From positions 95,600 through 159,599 of the forward strand of contig CAYNRU010000003.1 of the NCBI GenBank assembly GCA_964399635.1: a stretch of 64,000 nucleotides of DNA. Direction: 5' to 3'. Below are positions 8,943 through 17,541 of the stretch, one piece after another (within the stretch, counting starts at the first letter, position 1; the number at the start of each line of letters is the position of its first letter). The stretch comes from UBA4615 sp964399635 (GTDB lineage Bacteria; Pseudomonadota; Gammaproteobacteria; Burkholderiales; Burkholderiaceae_E). Below the pieces are notes generated by a model. It was not told the origin of the DNA. It was given only the letters and a program-made list of their open reading frames with translations, and did not search any database. The position numbers and the translations under genes are program-made.

Positions 8943-8982
8943 TTGACAGCATCATCGTTAACGATTTTAATTCATCCGAATT
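8943..8982 (+). promoter_or_regulatory. Sigma70-type promoter with palindromic operator for the ADH-ABC-ferredoxin-P450 operon
   Basis: TTGACA at 8943-8948 and TTTAAT at 8966-8971 are separated by exactly 17 bases. The spacer contains the perfect 12-bp palindrome ATCGTTAACGAT (8954-8965). A second inverted repeat, AATTC-atcc-GAATT (8969-8982), overlaps the -10. The island is AT-rich in a GC-rich genome and lies between the TetR gene and the ADH start at 9033. A dimer bound here would block RNA polymerase. Assignment of the operator to the adjacent TetR protein is inference. Confidence 0.75.
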
Positions 8983-9032
8983 ACGACGCGCAATACATAA
9001 TTGCGGGACGCCGCCCGCACCGAGGAGACTCC

Positions 9033-10118
9033 ATGAAAGCCGCCGTGCTGCACGCGCCCCGTCAGCCGATGACCATCGAGGAGGTGGCGATCGAGAAGCC
9101 CAAGCGCCGCGAGGTGCTGGTGCGCGTCGCCGCCGCGGGCCTGTGCCACAGCGACCTGCACTTCATCGAGGGCTCCTACCCGACGCCCGTGCCGGTCGTG
9201 CTCGGTCACGAGTCGGCCGGGGTCGTCGAGGCCGTCGGCGAGGACGTCACCTACGTCAAGCCCGGCGACCACGTGATCAGCTGCCTGTCGGTGTTCTGCG
9301 GGCACTGCGAGTTCTGCCTGTCAGGCCGGCCGTCCATCTGCCAGGACACCGAGGTCAAGATGCCCCCCGGGGTCGCGAAGCGGCTGCGCTGGAAGGGTGG
9401 GCAGCTGAACCAGTTCCTGAACCTGTCGTCGTTCGCCGAGCAGATGGTGGTGCATGAGCACGCGCTGGTGAAGGTGCGCGAGGACATGCCGCTCGACCTG
9501 GCCGCGCTGATCGGCTGCAGCGTGGTCACCGGCTACGGCGCGGTGGTCCACACCGCGAAGGTCGAGCCCGGGTCCACGGTCGCGGTGTTCGGCGCGGGCG
9601 GCATCGGGCTGTCGGCGATCAACGCCGCGGTGCTCGCGGGCGCCGCGCGCGTGATCGCCGTGGACCGCGATCCGTTCAAGTTCGACCTGGCGCGTGTGTT
9701 CGGCGCGACCGACGTCGTCGACGCGTCGGCCGGCGACGCGGTCGAGCAGATCCGGCAGCTGACCGGCGGCGGCGTGCAATACACGTTCGAGTGCATCGGC
9801 CTGAAGCAGACCGCCGAGCAGTCGTTCGCCTGCCTGCGCCAGGGAGGCACCGCGACGATCATCGGCATGATCCCGTTCGGCACGAAGATCGAGCTGCACG
9901 GCTTCGACTTCCTTCGCGAGCGGCGCATCCAGGGCTCGATGATGGGCTCGAACCGCTTCCGCACCGACATGCCGCGGCTGATCGAGTTCTACATGCAGGG
10001 ACGCCTGCGCTTGAAGGAGATGGTCTCCGCGCGGATCCCGCTCGAGGCCATCAACGAAGGCTTCGAGGCGCTCAAGCGCGGCGGCGTCGCCCGCAGCGTC
10101 GTCCTGTTCGATCACTGA
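9033..10118 (+). CDS. Zinc-dependent alcohol dehydrogenase
   Basis: Medium-chain dehydrogenase/reductase of 361 residues that oxidises an alcohol with NAD(P)+. The catalytic zinc site is seen as GLCHSDLH (Cys), GHESAG (His-Glu) and a later IGCSVVTGYGAV (Cys). The structural zinc lobe is CGHCEFC followed by C seven residues later. The Rossmann motif is VAVFGAGGIGLSAIN. A GAGGAG site 7 bases before the ATG supports the start. As first gene of the operon that ends with a CYP153-type P450, it probably oxidises the alcohol made by the P450 to the aldehyde; this is inference from context. Longer in-frame upstream sequence lies inside the promoter and is not coding. Confidence 0.93.
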   Translation: MKAAVLHAPRQPMTIEEVAIEKPKRREVLVRVAAAGLCHSDLHFIEGSYPTPVPVVLGHESAGVVEAVGEDVTYVKPGDHVISCLSVFCGHCEFCLSGRPSICQDTEVKMPPGVAKRLRWKGGQLNQFLNLSSFAEQMVVHEHALVKVREDMPLDLAALIGCSVVTGYGAVVHTAKVEPGSTVAVFGAGGIGLSAINAAVLAGAARVIAVDRDPFKFDLARVFGATDVVDASAGDAVEQIRQLTGGGVQYTFECIGLKQTAEQSFACLRQGGTATIIGMIPFGTKIELHGFDFLRERRIQGSMMGSNRFRTDMPRLIEFYMQGRLRLKEMVSARIPLEAINEGFEALKRGGVARSVVLFDH

Positions 10119-10209
10119 CCGCCCCGTCCGCATCCACCAGGGCATCTGCCCGACCCCCGCACGGCCCGGCTGGCAAGCCGGCCGACGACACCCCGACAGG
10201 AGACACGCA

Positions 10210-11229
10210 ATGCACCGGTTCCTCGCGACTACCGCCGCCGTGGCGGCCCTCGGCCTCGCGGCCTTCGCTTCGCCCGCAGCCGCGCAGGGCAAGGGCGAGA
10301 CGGTCAAGTTCCAGGACTACCCTGGCCTGGGCAACATGCTGGTCAAGGTCGCGATCGCCAAGGGCTACTGCGAGAAGGCCGGCATCAAGTGCGAGCTGCA
10401 GTCGATCCCGGCCGCGCCGCTCGGCATGCAGGCGATGCTCGCCAAGAGCATCGACGCCGCCTTCGGGCCCGCCGAGGTGATGAACGGCGCGGTGCTGCGC
10501 GGCGCGAAGATGAGGATGGTCGTCGGTGGCGCGGTCACCAACGTGAACACGCTGCTGGCGGGCAACCATCTCGAGACACCGAACGCCGGCAAGGGCTGGC
10601 CCGCGTTCATGCAGGACCTCAAGGGCAAGAAGGTCGGCGTCACCGCGCGCGGCGCCAACACCGAGGTCACCACCCGGTGGCTGGCGGCCAAGGCCGGCAT
10701 CGACCCCGAGCAGATCACCTTCGTCGCCGTGGGTGGGCCCAACACGGCGTACGGCGCGCTCGTGTCCAAGCAGATCGACGCGGTGATGATCTTCGAGCCG
10801 GCCGGCGCGATGTGCGAGGTGCTCAAGACCTGCAAGGTGATGTGGCGCGCGGCGACCGACAAGCAGCCGGCCGAGCAGTTCGCGCTCAACGGCGGGGGCA
10901 ACGGGCTGATCTTCACTCAGGAGTACATCGACCGGAACCCGCAGGTGATCGACGCGGTGATCCGCGCGGTCAAGGAGGCCGACGCGTTCATCAACACGCC
11001 GGCGAACTTCGCCGAAGTCACCAAGATCGCGCAGCAGTTCTTCCGATTCGACATGGCGCGCGGCGACGAGGTGCTCGAGCGCGCGCTGCGGCTCGCGATC
11101 GACACCGGCGCCTATCGTGCGTCGATCGACCGCAAGGCGCTGCAGTCGGGCCTGGACCTGCTGCTCGAGACCAAGCAGATCGACAAGGCGGTGCCGGTGT
11201 CCGAACTGGTGCTGGATCGAGCCCCGTGA
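10210..11229 (+). CDS. ABC transporter substrate-binding protein, NitT/TauT (SsuA-like) type
   Basis: Periplasmic binding protein of 339 residues. A Sec signal peptide (MHRFLATTAAVAALGLAAF, cleavage after PAAAQ near residue 26) precedes an NMT1/THI5-like fold with segments AIAKGYCEKAGIKCELQSI, MLAKSIDAAFGPAEVM and GKKVGVTARGANTEVTTRWL. The class normally binds nitrate, sulfonates, thiamine precursors or aromatic acids. An AGGAG site sits 6 bases before the ATG. It is 91 bases after the ADH, and its stop overlaps the GTG of the ATPase gene. The ligand is unknown; its place in a P450 operon suggests it may import the P450 substrate or a related organic acid. Confidence 0.9.
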   Translation: MHRFLATTAAVAALGLAAFASPAAAQGKGETVKFQDYPGLGNMLVKVAIAKGYCEKAGIKCELQSIPAAPLGMQAMLAKSIDAAFGPAEVMNGAVLRGAKMRMVVGGAVTNVNTLLAGNHLETPNAGKGWPAFMQDLKGKKVGVTARGANTEVTTRWLAAKAGIDPEQITFVAVGGPNTAYGALVSKQIDAVMIFEPAGAMCEVLKTCKVMWRAATDKQPAEQFALNGGGNGLIFTQEYIDRNPQVIDAVIRAVKEADAFINTPANFAEVTKIAQQFFRFDMARGDEVLERALRLAIDTGAYRASIDRKALQSGLDLLLETKQIDKAVPVSELVLDRAP

Positions 11230-12002
11230 CGGCGGCGATCGCGATCGAGCGTCTGACCGTCCGATTCGGCGACGTCGTCGCGGTCGATGACGTCTCGCTC
11301 GACGTCGCCGAGGGCGAGTTCGTCTCGATCGTCGGGCCGAGCGGCTGCGGCAAGACGACGGTGCTGAACCTGCTGACCGGGCTGGTGCCGCTGCACGAGG
11401 GCCGGATCACGCTGCGCGGTGGTGCGCCCGCGGCCGGCAATCCCGACGTCGCCTACATGCTGGCGCGCGACTGCCTGATGCCGTGGCGCTCGACGCTCGG
11501 CAACGCGTGCTACGGCATGGAGCTGCGCGGCGTGCCGCAGGCCGAGCGCGAGTCGCGGGCTCGCGAACTGCTCGTCAGGGTCGGCCTCAAGGGTTTCGAG
11601 GATCGCTGGCCGAAGCAGCTGTCGCACGGGATGCGGCAGCGCTGCGCGCTCGCGCGGACCTTCTGTCTCGACGCTCCGGTGCTGCTGATGGACGAGCCGT
11701 TCGGCGCACTCGACGCCCAGACCAAGCTGCAGCTCGAGGACCTGCTGCTCGAGCTGTGGGGCGCGCGCCGTCGCACGGTGGTGTTCATCACCCACGACCT
11801 CGCCGAGGCGGTCGCGCTGTCGGACCGCGTCGTGGTGATGAGCGCCCGGCCGGGCCGTATCGTCGCCGACGTGCCGATCCCGCTCGAGCGGCCGCGCCAC
11901 GTTCGCGCGCTCCAGAAGGACCGGCATTTCCTGGAGCTGTACGCGCATGTCTGGGAGGAACTCGAGCGCGGCCTCGGCGCGAGCGCGGAGGCGATCACGT
12001 GA
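11226..12002 (+). CDS. ABC transporter ATP-binding protein, NitT/TauT type
   Basis: ATPase subunit of 258 residues powering the importer encoded on either side. Walker A is GPSGCGKTT, Walker B is VLLMDEPFGALD, and the switch histidine is in FITHDLAEAVALSDRV. Two deviations are visible. The ABC signature reads LSHGMRQR rather than LSGGMRQR, and the Q-loop region reads YMLARDCLMPW where relatives have a VFQ-x3-LLPW pattern, so the usual glutamine is missing. The GTG start at 11226 overlaps the preceding TGA (GTGA), and its own TGA overlaps the permease GTG, giving tight coupling. The deviations could lower ATPase activity. Confidence 0.9.
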   Translation: MTAAIAIERLTVRFGDVVAVDDVSLDVAEGEFVSIVGPSGCGKTTVLNLLTGLVPLHEGRITLRGGAPAAGNPDVAYMLARDCLMPWRSTLGNACYGMELRGVPQAERESRARELLVRVGLKGFEDRWPKQLSHGMRQRCALARTFCLDAPVLLMDEPFGALDAQTKLQLEDLLLELWGARRRTVVFITHDLAEAVALSDRVVVMSARPGRIVADVPIPLERPRHVRALQKDRHFLELYAHVWEELERGLGASAEAIT

Positions 12003-12757
12003 GCGGTGGCCGCGCGGGCGTCGTCGTCGCTCACCTGGCTGCGATTGCCGCCTTCCTCGGGCTGTGGGAGCTGGCGATGCAGCGCGAGTGGCTGTCGCAG
12101 GCCTTCTTCGGCCAGCCCTCGGGCATCGTGGCGTTCCTGTGGGACGGCTTCGTCGTCGGGCGCAGGATGTGGCTGGAGCTCGGCTACACGGTCGCCGGCA
12201 CGCTGGCCTCGTTCCTGCTGGGAAGCATCGCCGCGCTGGTGCTGGGGCTGGTCTTCGTGATGTTCCCGAAGCTCGAGCATGCGCTCGACCCGTACCTGAC
12301 GGTCCTCAACGCGATGCCGCGCCTCGCGCTCGCGCCGCTGTTCCTGCTGTGGTTCGGGCTGGGCATCGGCTCGAAGATCGCCGTCGGCACCAGCCTGTCG
12401 TTCTTCATCGTGCTCGCCAACACCGTGGCCGGCATCCGCGGCGTGTCGCAGGACCTGATCACGCTGTCGCGCTCGCTCGGTGCGACGCCACGCCAGGTGT
12501 TCTTCAAGGTCACGCTGCCGTCGGCGGTGCCGGTGATCTTCTCCGGCCTGCGGCTGGCGCTGATCTACTCGATGCTCGGGGTCGTGGGCGCCGAGCTGAT
12601 CGCCGCCGAGCACGGGCTCGGTCAGCAGCTCGCGTACCTTCAGGCGACGTTCAACATGAACGGCGTGATGGGGCTGCTGGTGCTGCTGGCCATGCTCGGC
12701 ATGATCGTCACCCAGGGCATGACGCGGCTCGAGAAGGCGTTGCTCAGATGGCAATGA
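11999..12757 (+). CDS. ABC transporter permease, NitT/TauT type
   Basis: Inner-membrane permease of 252 residues with about six hydrophobic segments (near residues 8-26, 62-85, 100-125, 130-150, 180-200 and 215-238). The BPD_transp_1 EAA-like coupling loop is SLGATPRQVFFKVTLPSAVP. The GTG start overlaps the ATPase stop (GTGA). Together with the binding protein and ATPase it makes a complete importer. The next gene, a ferredoxin, follows after 64 bases on the same strand. Confidence 0.9.
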   Translation: MSGGRAGVVVAHLAAIAAFLGLWELAMQREWLSQAFFGQPSGIVAFLWDGFVVGRRMWLELGYTVAGTLASFLLGSIAALVLGLVFVMFPKLEHALDPYLTVLNAMPRLALAPLFLLWFGLGIGSKIAVGTSLSFFIVLANTVAGIRGVSQDLITLSRSLGATPRQVFFKVTLPSAVPVIFSGLRLALIYSMLGVVGAELIAAEHGLGQQLAYLQATFNMNGVMGLLVLLAMLGMIVTQGMTRLEKALLRWQ

Positions 12758-12821
12758 CCCCGACCCCTGCCCGGACGCCGCCCGACGCGGATCCCACCGA
12801 CCCCATTTCCCGGAGAGCCCC

Positions 12822-13142
12822 ATGCCCAAGGTGACCTTCATCGCCTTCGACGGTACCCGCCACGACGTGCAGGCCGAGCCCGGCCTGTCTCTGATGCGTG
12901 CGGCGGTGGATCACGACGTGCCCGGCATCGACGCCGACTGCGGCGGGGCATGCGCCTGCGCGACCTGCCATGTATTCGTCGAGCCCGCCTGGGCCGGGCG
13001 GCTCGCGCCGCCGTCGGCGCAGGAGGAGGAGATGCTGAACTTCACTGCCGAGCGGCGCGCGACCTCGCGCCTGGCTTGTCAGATCCCGATCACCAACGCG
13101 CTCGACGGCCTCACGGTGTCGATGCCCGAAGGCCAGCACTGA
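12822..13142 (+). CDS. [2Fe-2S] ferredoxin
   Basis: Adrenodoxin/putidaredoxin-type ferredoxin of 106 residues, an electron carrier for class I P450s. Cluster ligands are C40, C46 and C49 (DCGGACACATC, spacing C-x5-C-x2-C) and C86 (RLACQ). The length and the HVFVEPAW segment after the cluster loop are typical of P450 partner ferredoxins. It lies 34 bases before the CYP153-type P450, so it is the likely direct electron donor. The matching FAD-dependent ferredoxin reductase, often the third gene in such operons, is not in this window. Confidence 0.94.
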   Translation: MPKVTFIAFDGTRHDVQAEPGLSLMRAAVDHDVPGIDADCGGACACATCHVFVEPAWAGRLAPPSAQEEEMLNFTAERRATSRLACQIPITNALDGLTVSMPEGQH

Positions 13143-13176
13143 GCGGCTCGGCCGCCCGTCCGACGAGGAGACCTCC

Positions 13177-14448
13177 ATGACCACCGCCACCACGGATCCT
13201 TCCGCCCTGCAGGCGCAGGCACGCGAGCACGCGGCGGCGATGCCGCTGCAGGACATCGATCCGGCGAACCCCGCGCTGTTCGAGAACGACACCGTCGGCC
13301 ACTACTTCGAGCGGCTGCGCCGCGACGCGCCGGTCCACCGCTCCACGAGCCCGCTGTTCGGGCCTTACTGGTCGGTCACCACCTACCGGGAGATCATGGC
13401 GGTCGACACCAACCACCAGGTCTATTCGTCCGACTGGAGCCGCGGGGGCATCGTCATCGGCGATCGGCCGCTGACCGAGCGGCTCCAGATGTTCATCGCG
13501 ATGGACCCGCCGAAGCACGACGTCCAGCGCCTCGCCGTGAGCCCGATCGTCGCGCCCGCGAACCTCGCGAACATGGAGCGGCTGATCCGGGAGCGCACTT
13601 GCCGCGTGCTCGACGAGCTGCCGCGCGGCGAGACCTTCGACTGGGTCGAGCGCGTCTCGATCGAGCTGACGACGCTGATGCTGGCGACGCTGTTCGACTT
13701 TCCGCTCGAGGACCGGCGGCTGCTCACCCACTGGTCGGACTGCGCGACCGCGAATCCGGACGTCGACCGGCGGGTGGTGGCGTCGTGGGAGGAGCGGGCC
13801 GCCGAGATCGGCAAGATGGCCGCGTACTTCACGCGGCTGTGGAACGAGCGGGTCAACGCGCCGCCGCGGACCGACCTGGTGTCGATGCTCGCCCACGGCG
13901 CCTCGACGCGGAACATGTCGCCCCTCGAGTACATGGGCAACCTGGTGCTGCTGATCGTCGGGGGCAACGACACCACCCGCAACTCCATGACCGGCGGCCT
14001 GCTCGCGCTGTCGCGCCACCCCGACGAATGGGCGAAGCTGCGCGCCAACCCGGCGCTGGTCGACTCGATGGTGCCCGAGATCGTGCGCTGGCAGACGCCG
14101 CTCGCGCACATGCGACGCACCGCGACCTGCGACACCGAGCTCGGCGGGCAGACGATCCGCGAGGGCGACAAGGTGATCATGTGGTACCTGTCGGGCAACC
14201 GCGACGCGACCGCGATCGCCGACCCCGAGCGCTTCGTCATCGACCGCGCGCGGCCGCGCCAGCACCTGTCGTTCGGCTTCGGCATCCATCGCTGCGTCGG
14301 CAACCGGCTGGCCGAGCTGCAGCTCAAGATCCTGTGGCAGGAGATACTCGCGCGCTTTCCCGCGATCGAGGTGATGGGCGAGCCCACGCGCGTGAGGTCG
14401 AGCTTCGTGCGCGGCTACACCTCGCTGCCGGTGCGCATTCCGGCCTGA
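13177..14448 (+). CDS. Cytochrome P450, CYP153-type (terminal alkane/aliphatic hydroxylase family)
   Basis: Soluble class I P450 of 423 residues. The haem loop is FGFGIHRCVGNRLAELQ with axial cysteine C373, the I-helix is VGGNDTTRNSMTGG, and the ExxR motif is EIVRWQT. Strings such as MFIAMDPPKHDVQR, VSPIVAPANLA, WQTPLAHMRRTA and GDKVIMWYLSGNRD match the CYP153 family as I recall it; members hydroxylate the terminal carbon of alkanes, cyclic alkanes or monoterpenes. A GAGGAG site 7 bases before the ATG fixes the start. It completes an operon of ADH, importer and ferredoxin. CYP153 membership is confident; the substrate is not known. Confidence 0.92.
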   Translation: MTTATTDPSALQAQAREHAAAMPLQDIDPANPALFENDTVGHYFERLRRDAPVHRSTSPLFGPYWSVTTYREIMAVDTNHQVYSSDWSRGGIVIGDRPLTERLQMFIAMDPPKHDVQRLAVSPIVAPANLANMERLIRERTCRVLDELPRGETFDWVERVSIELTTLMLATLFDFPLEDRRLLTHWSDCATANPDVDRRVVASWEERAAEIGKMAAYFTRLWNERVNAPPRTDLVSMLAHGASTRNMSPLEYMGNLVLLIVGGNDTTRNSMTGGLLALSRHPDEWAKLRANPALVDSMVPEIVRWQTPLAHMRRTATCDTELGGQTIREGDKVIMWYLSGNRDATAIADPERFVIDRARPRQHLSFGFGIHRCVGNRLAELQLKILWQEILARFPAIEVMGEPTRVRSSFVRGYTSLPVRIPA

Positions 14449-14709
14449 GCGCGCGAGGGCCGCTCAGCCGTCGAGCGAGATGCCGGCGCACGCCGCCTGA
14501 GCTGCCGGGCAGGATCGGTACGTTGACGGGGTCGACGATGTTCTCGACCTGCTGCGGGCCGCCGCAGGGCACGATGGCCGGGCCGCCGCTGCCGATGAGG
14601 GTGCTGACCCGGTGGAGGGCCCAGACCGCGGCCGCCCGCTGCAGACGCACCGCGGATGTCTCGGCGAGCGCCCGGCCTGCATCGCGCCGGCGGCGTCCGG
14701 CTCGCGCAG
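14449..14709. other. Intergenic gap, no convincing gene
   Basis: This 261-base gap lies between the convergent P450 and serine hydrolase genes. Open frames here have no plausible start or ribosome-binding site. One minus-strand frame without a start reads protein-like (for example STLIGSGGPAIVPCGGPQQ), so a decayed gene remnant is possible but unproven. No clear terminator with a T-run was seen. Confidence 0.4.
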
Positions 14710-15843
14710 TCAGTCGACGATCGCGGCGTGCACCAGGTTGCTGACACGGTCCAGCCGCACCGAGTGCCAGGGGTCCGGGATGCGCGCGTTGGTCAGGTAG
14801 GCGAAGGACACGCCGGAGGCCGGGTCGCCCCAGCAGTACGAGGAGCCCACGCCGCCGTGCCCGAAGGCGTCGGGCGCGGCGAGCGAGCCCAGGCCGCGGA
14901 TGCTCACCGTCGTGCCGCGCAGGTGGGGCCCCAGGCCGCGGTGCATCGGCATGCCCATGAACTCGTCGACGCGGTCGCCGGTGTGGTTGCGCAACGCATA
15001 GGCGAGCGTGCGCGGCGACAGCAGGCGCCGGGCGCCGAGCGCGCCGCCGCCGAGCATCATCTGGTAGAGCGCCGCCATGCCGCGCGCCGTGCCGTAGCCG
15101 CCGCCGCCGGGCGCGCCGCCACGCCGCCAGGTCTCGCTGGCGGTGTCGGCCACCACGCGCTGCCCGCCGTCGGCGAGCGGCTCGTGCATGTCGGCCGCGC
15201 GGGCGTCGTCGGCGGGCGCCAGGCCCACCACCAGCTCGCGCGACAGCCCAAGCGGCGCGATCACGGTCTCGCGGACCACGTCCTTGAAGTCGCGGCCGGT
15301 GACCGCCTCGATCAGCACCGCGAGCACCCAGTGCGCGGCGAGTGCGTGGTAGACGATGCGCGAGCCGGGCGTCCAGGCGAGCGTGAAGTCGCAGACGCTG
15401 GCGCGCCGGGCGGCACGGTCGGACCAGCCCTCGCGGGCGAGCTGCGCGTCCGGGAAGCCGCCCTGGTGGGTGATGACCTGGTGGATGGTGACGTCGCGCT
15501 TGCCGTGCCGCGCGAACTCCGGCACGTGGTCCGACACGCGGTCCCCGAAGCCGAACGCGCCCTCCTCGGCGAGACGCCACAGCGCGGTCGCGACGAGGAC
15601 CTTGGTGTTGGAGTACAGCAGCCACAGCGTGTCGGGCGCGGCGGCCGCCTGGCGCTCGCCGACGCGGGCGTCGCCGAAGGTCTCATCGAGCACCAGGCGG
15701 CCGTGCCGCGCGATCGCGAGCTGGCAGCCCGGGTAGCGGCCCTCGGCGACATGGCGGCGCGCGAGCGCAAGCAGCAGCTCGATGCGGTCGGTCCGAAGGC
15801 CCGAGCCTTCGAGCGGGGCGGTGGGCAGGGGATAGGGTTCCAT
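14710..15843 (-). CDS. Serine hydrolase of the beta-lactamase/esterase (class C-like) family
   Basis: Penicillin-binding-protein-like hydrolase of 377 residues (PF00144 type), most often an esterase. The nucleophile motif S-x-x-K is SNTK near residue 78. The second motif, usually Y-x-N, appears as YHA in SRIVYHALAAHW, so the tyrosine is kept but the asparagine is not. The third motif is HGGVGSS near the C-terminus. There is no signal peptide, so it is probably cytoplasmic, which argues against antibiotic resistance and for an EstB-like esterase. It is convergent with the P450 operon and divergent from purC. Confidence 0.82.
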   Translation of the reverse strand: MEPYPLPTAPLEGSGLRTDRIELLLALARRHVAEGRYPGCQLAIARHGRLVLDETFGDARVGERQAAAAPDTLWLLYSNTKVLVATALWRLAEEGAFGFGDRVSDHVPEFARHGKRDVTIHQVITHQGGFPDAQLAREGWSDRAARRASVCDFTLAWTPGSRIVYHALAAHWVLAVLIEAVTGRDFKDVVRETVIAPLGLSRELVVGLAPADDARAADMHEPLADGGQRVVADTASETWRRGGAPGGGGYGTARGMAALYQMMLGGGALGARRLLSPRTLAYALRNHTGDRVDEFMGMPMHRGLGPHLRGTTVSIRGLGSLAAPDAFGHGGVGSSYCWGDPASGVSFAYLTNARIPDPWHSVRLDRVSNLVHAAIVD

Positions 15844-15951
15844 CGGGTGATCCTAACCGCTGGCGGCCGTGTGCGCAGCCGGTCGCGCCTGCCTGCTCGG
15901 GTACGATGCAAGCCGGCGTGCGCGCTGCCCCCCGTTCCACCGGATTTCGAC

Positions 15952-16848
<897 letters not shown>

Positions 16849-16871
16849 GCGCCGGGCGGGCGGTCGTGCGC

Positions 16872-16905
16872 GGGGCGCCATCCGGCCTCGGGCCGGCGGC
16901 GCCCC
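16872..16905. terminator. Strong GC-rich stem-loop between convergent purC and fasciclin genes
   Basis: GGGGCGCC (16872-16879) pairs with GGCGCCCC (16898-16905), and inside it CCGGCC (16882-16887) pairs with GGCCGG (16891-16896) around a TCG loop. The hairpin is nearly symmetrical and lies 24 bases after the purC stop and 37 bases beyond the fasciclin stop, so it could end transcription in both directions. There is no T-run, so factor-independent termination is not certain. Confidence 0.5.
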
Positions 16906-16942
16906 CCCTGTGCGTGTGCGGGCGCTGCGCTGCCCGCGGCAC

Positions 16943-17410
16943 TCACTTGGGAATGAGCACCGTGTCGATCGCGTGGATCACGCCGTTGGAGGCGGCCACG
17001 TCGGCCAGCACCACGTTGGCGCCACCGATCATCACCTTGCCGGCGTCGGCCTTGAGCGCGAGGCTCGAGCCCTGGACCGTCTTGACATCGCCGGTCCTGA
17101 CGTCTTTGGCCATCACCTTGCCGGACACCACGTGATAGGTGAGGATGGACTTGAGCTTGGCGGTGTCCTTGAGCAGCGCATCGACGGTGCCTGCGGGCAG
17201 CTTGGCGAAGGCCGCGTCGGTCGGCGCGAACACGGTGAACGGGCCCGGGCCCTTCAGTGTGTCGACCAGGCCGGCGGCCTTCACCGCGGCGACCAGCGTG
17301 GTGAACTGGCCGGCGCCGACCGCGGTGTCGACGATGTCGCCGGCGGCGAATGCAGCCTGGCTGGCGACGAGGGCGACCGAGGCCGCGGCGAGCTTGAGGG
17401 AGAACTTCAT
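16943..17410 (-). CDS. Fasciclin (FAS1) domain secreted protein
   Basis: Small exported protein of 155 residues with one FAS1 domain, an adhesion-type fold found in bacterial and eukaryotic extracellular proteins. A Sec signal (MKFSLKLAAASVALVASQ, cleaved after AFA near residue 22) precedes H1-motif-like GPFTVFAPTDAAFAKLP and the H2 segment ILTYHVVSGKV. It ends VIHAIDTVLIPK, the family's typical terminus. An AGGAG site precedes the ATG (complement of CTCCT near 17420). It sits on the opposite strand between purC and purE. The role, such as matrix or surface attachment, is not known in this host. Confidence 0.92.
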   Translation of the reverse strand: MKFSLKLAAASVALVASQAAFAAGDIVDTAVGAGQFTTLVAAVKAAGLVDTLKGPGPFTVFAPTDAAFAKLPAGTVDALLKDTAKLKSILTYHVVSGKVMAKDVRTGDVKTVQGSSLALKADAGKVMIGGANVVLADVAASNGVIHAIDTVLIPK

Positions 17411-17541
17411 GGGTGGGGCTCCTGTTGTGAACGAAACGGTCTGTTAATGACCAATGAGTACATGCAATACTCTCATCAGTCATACCTGGCGCGCCCTCCT
17501 TACACCGACCGGATAACATCGCGGTTTGAACGGAGCGACCG

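Noticed and set aside
11483..12757. A 424-residue product covering the ABC ATPase region and permease in one frame.
   Set aside because: The part before 11999 is off-frame within the ATPase gene; the permease begins at the GTG that overlaps the ATPase stop.
14415..14747. Minus-strand open frames in the gap after the CYP153-type P450 as a small gene.
   Set aside because: No start codon with a ribosome-binding site, and the protein-like stretch is too short to assign; it is recorded only as a possible remnant.
14710..15843. Antibiotic-resistance beta-lactamase.
   Set aside because: No signal peptide and no Y-x-N motif; the family is mostly esterases.
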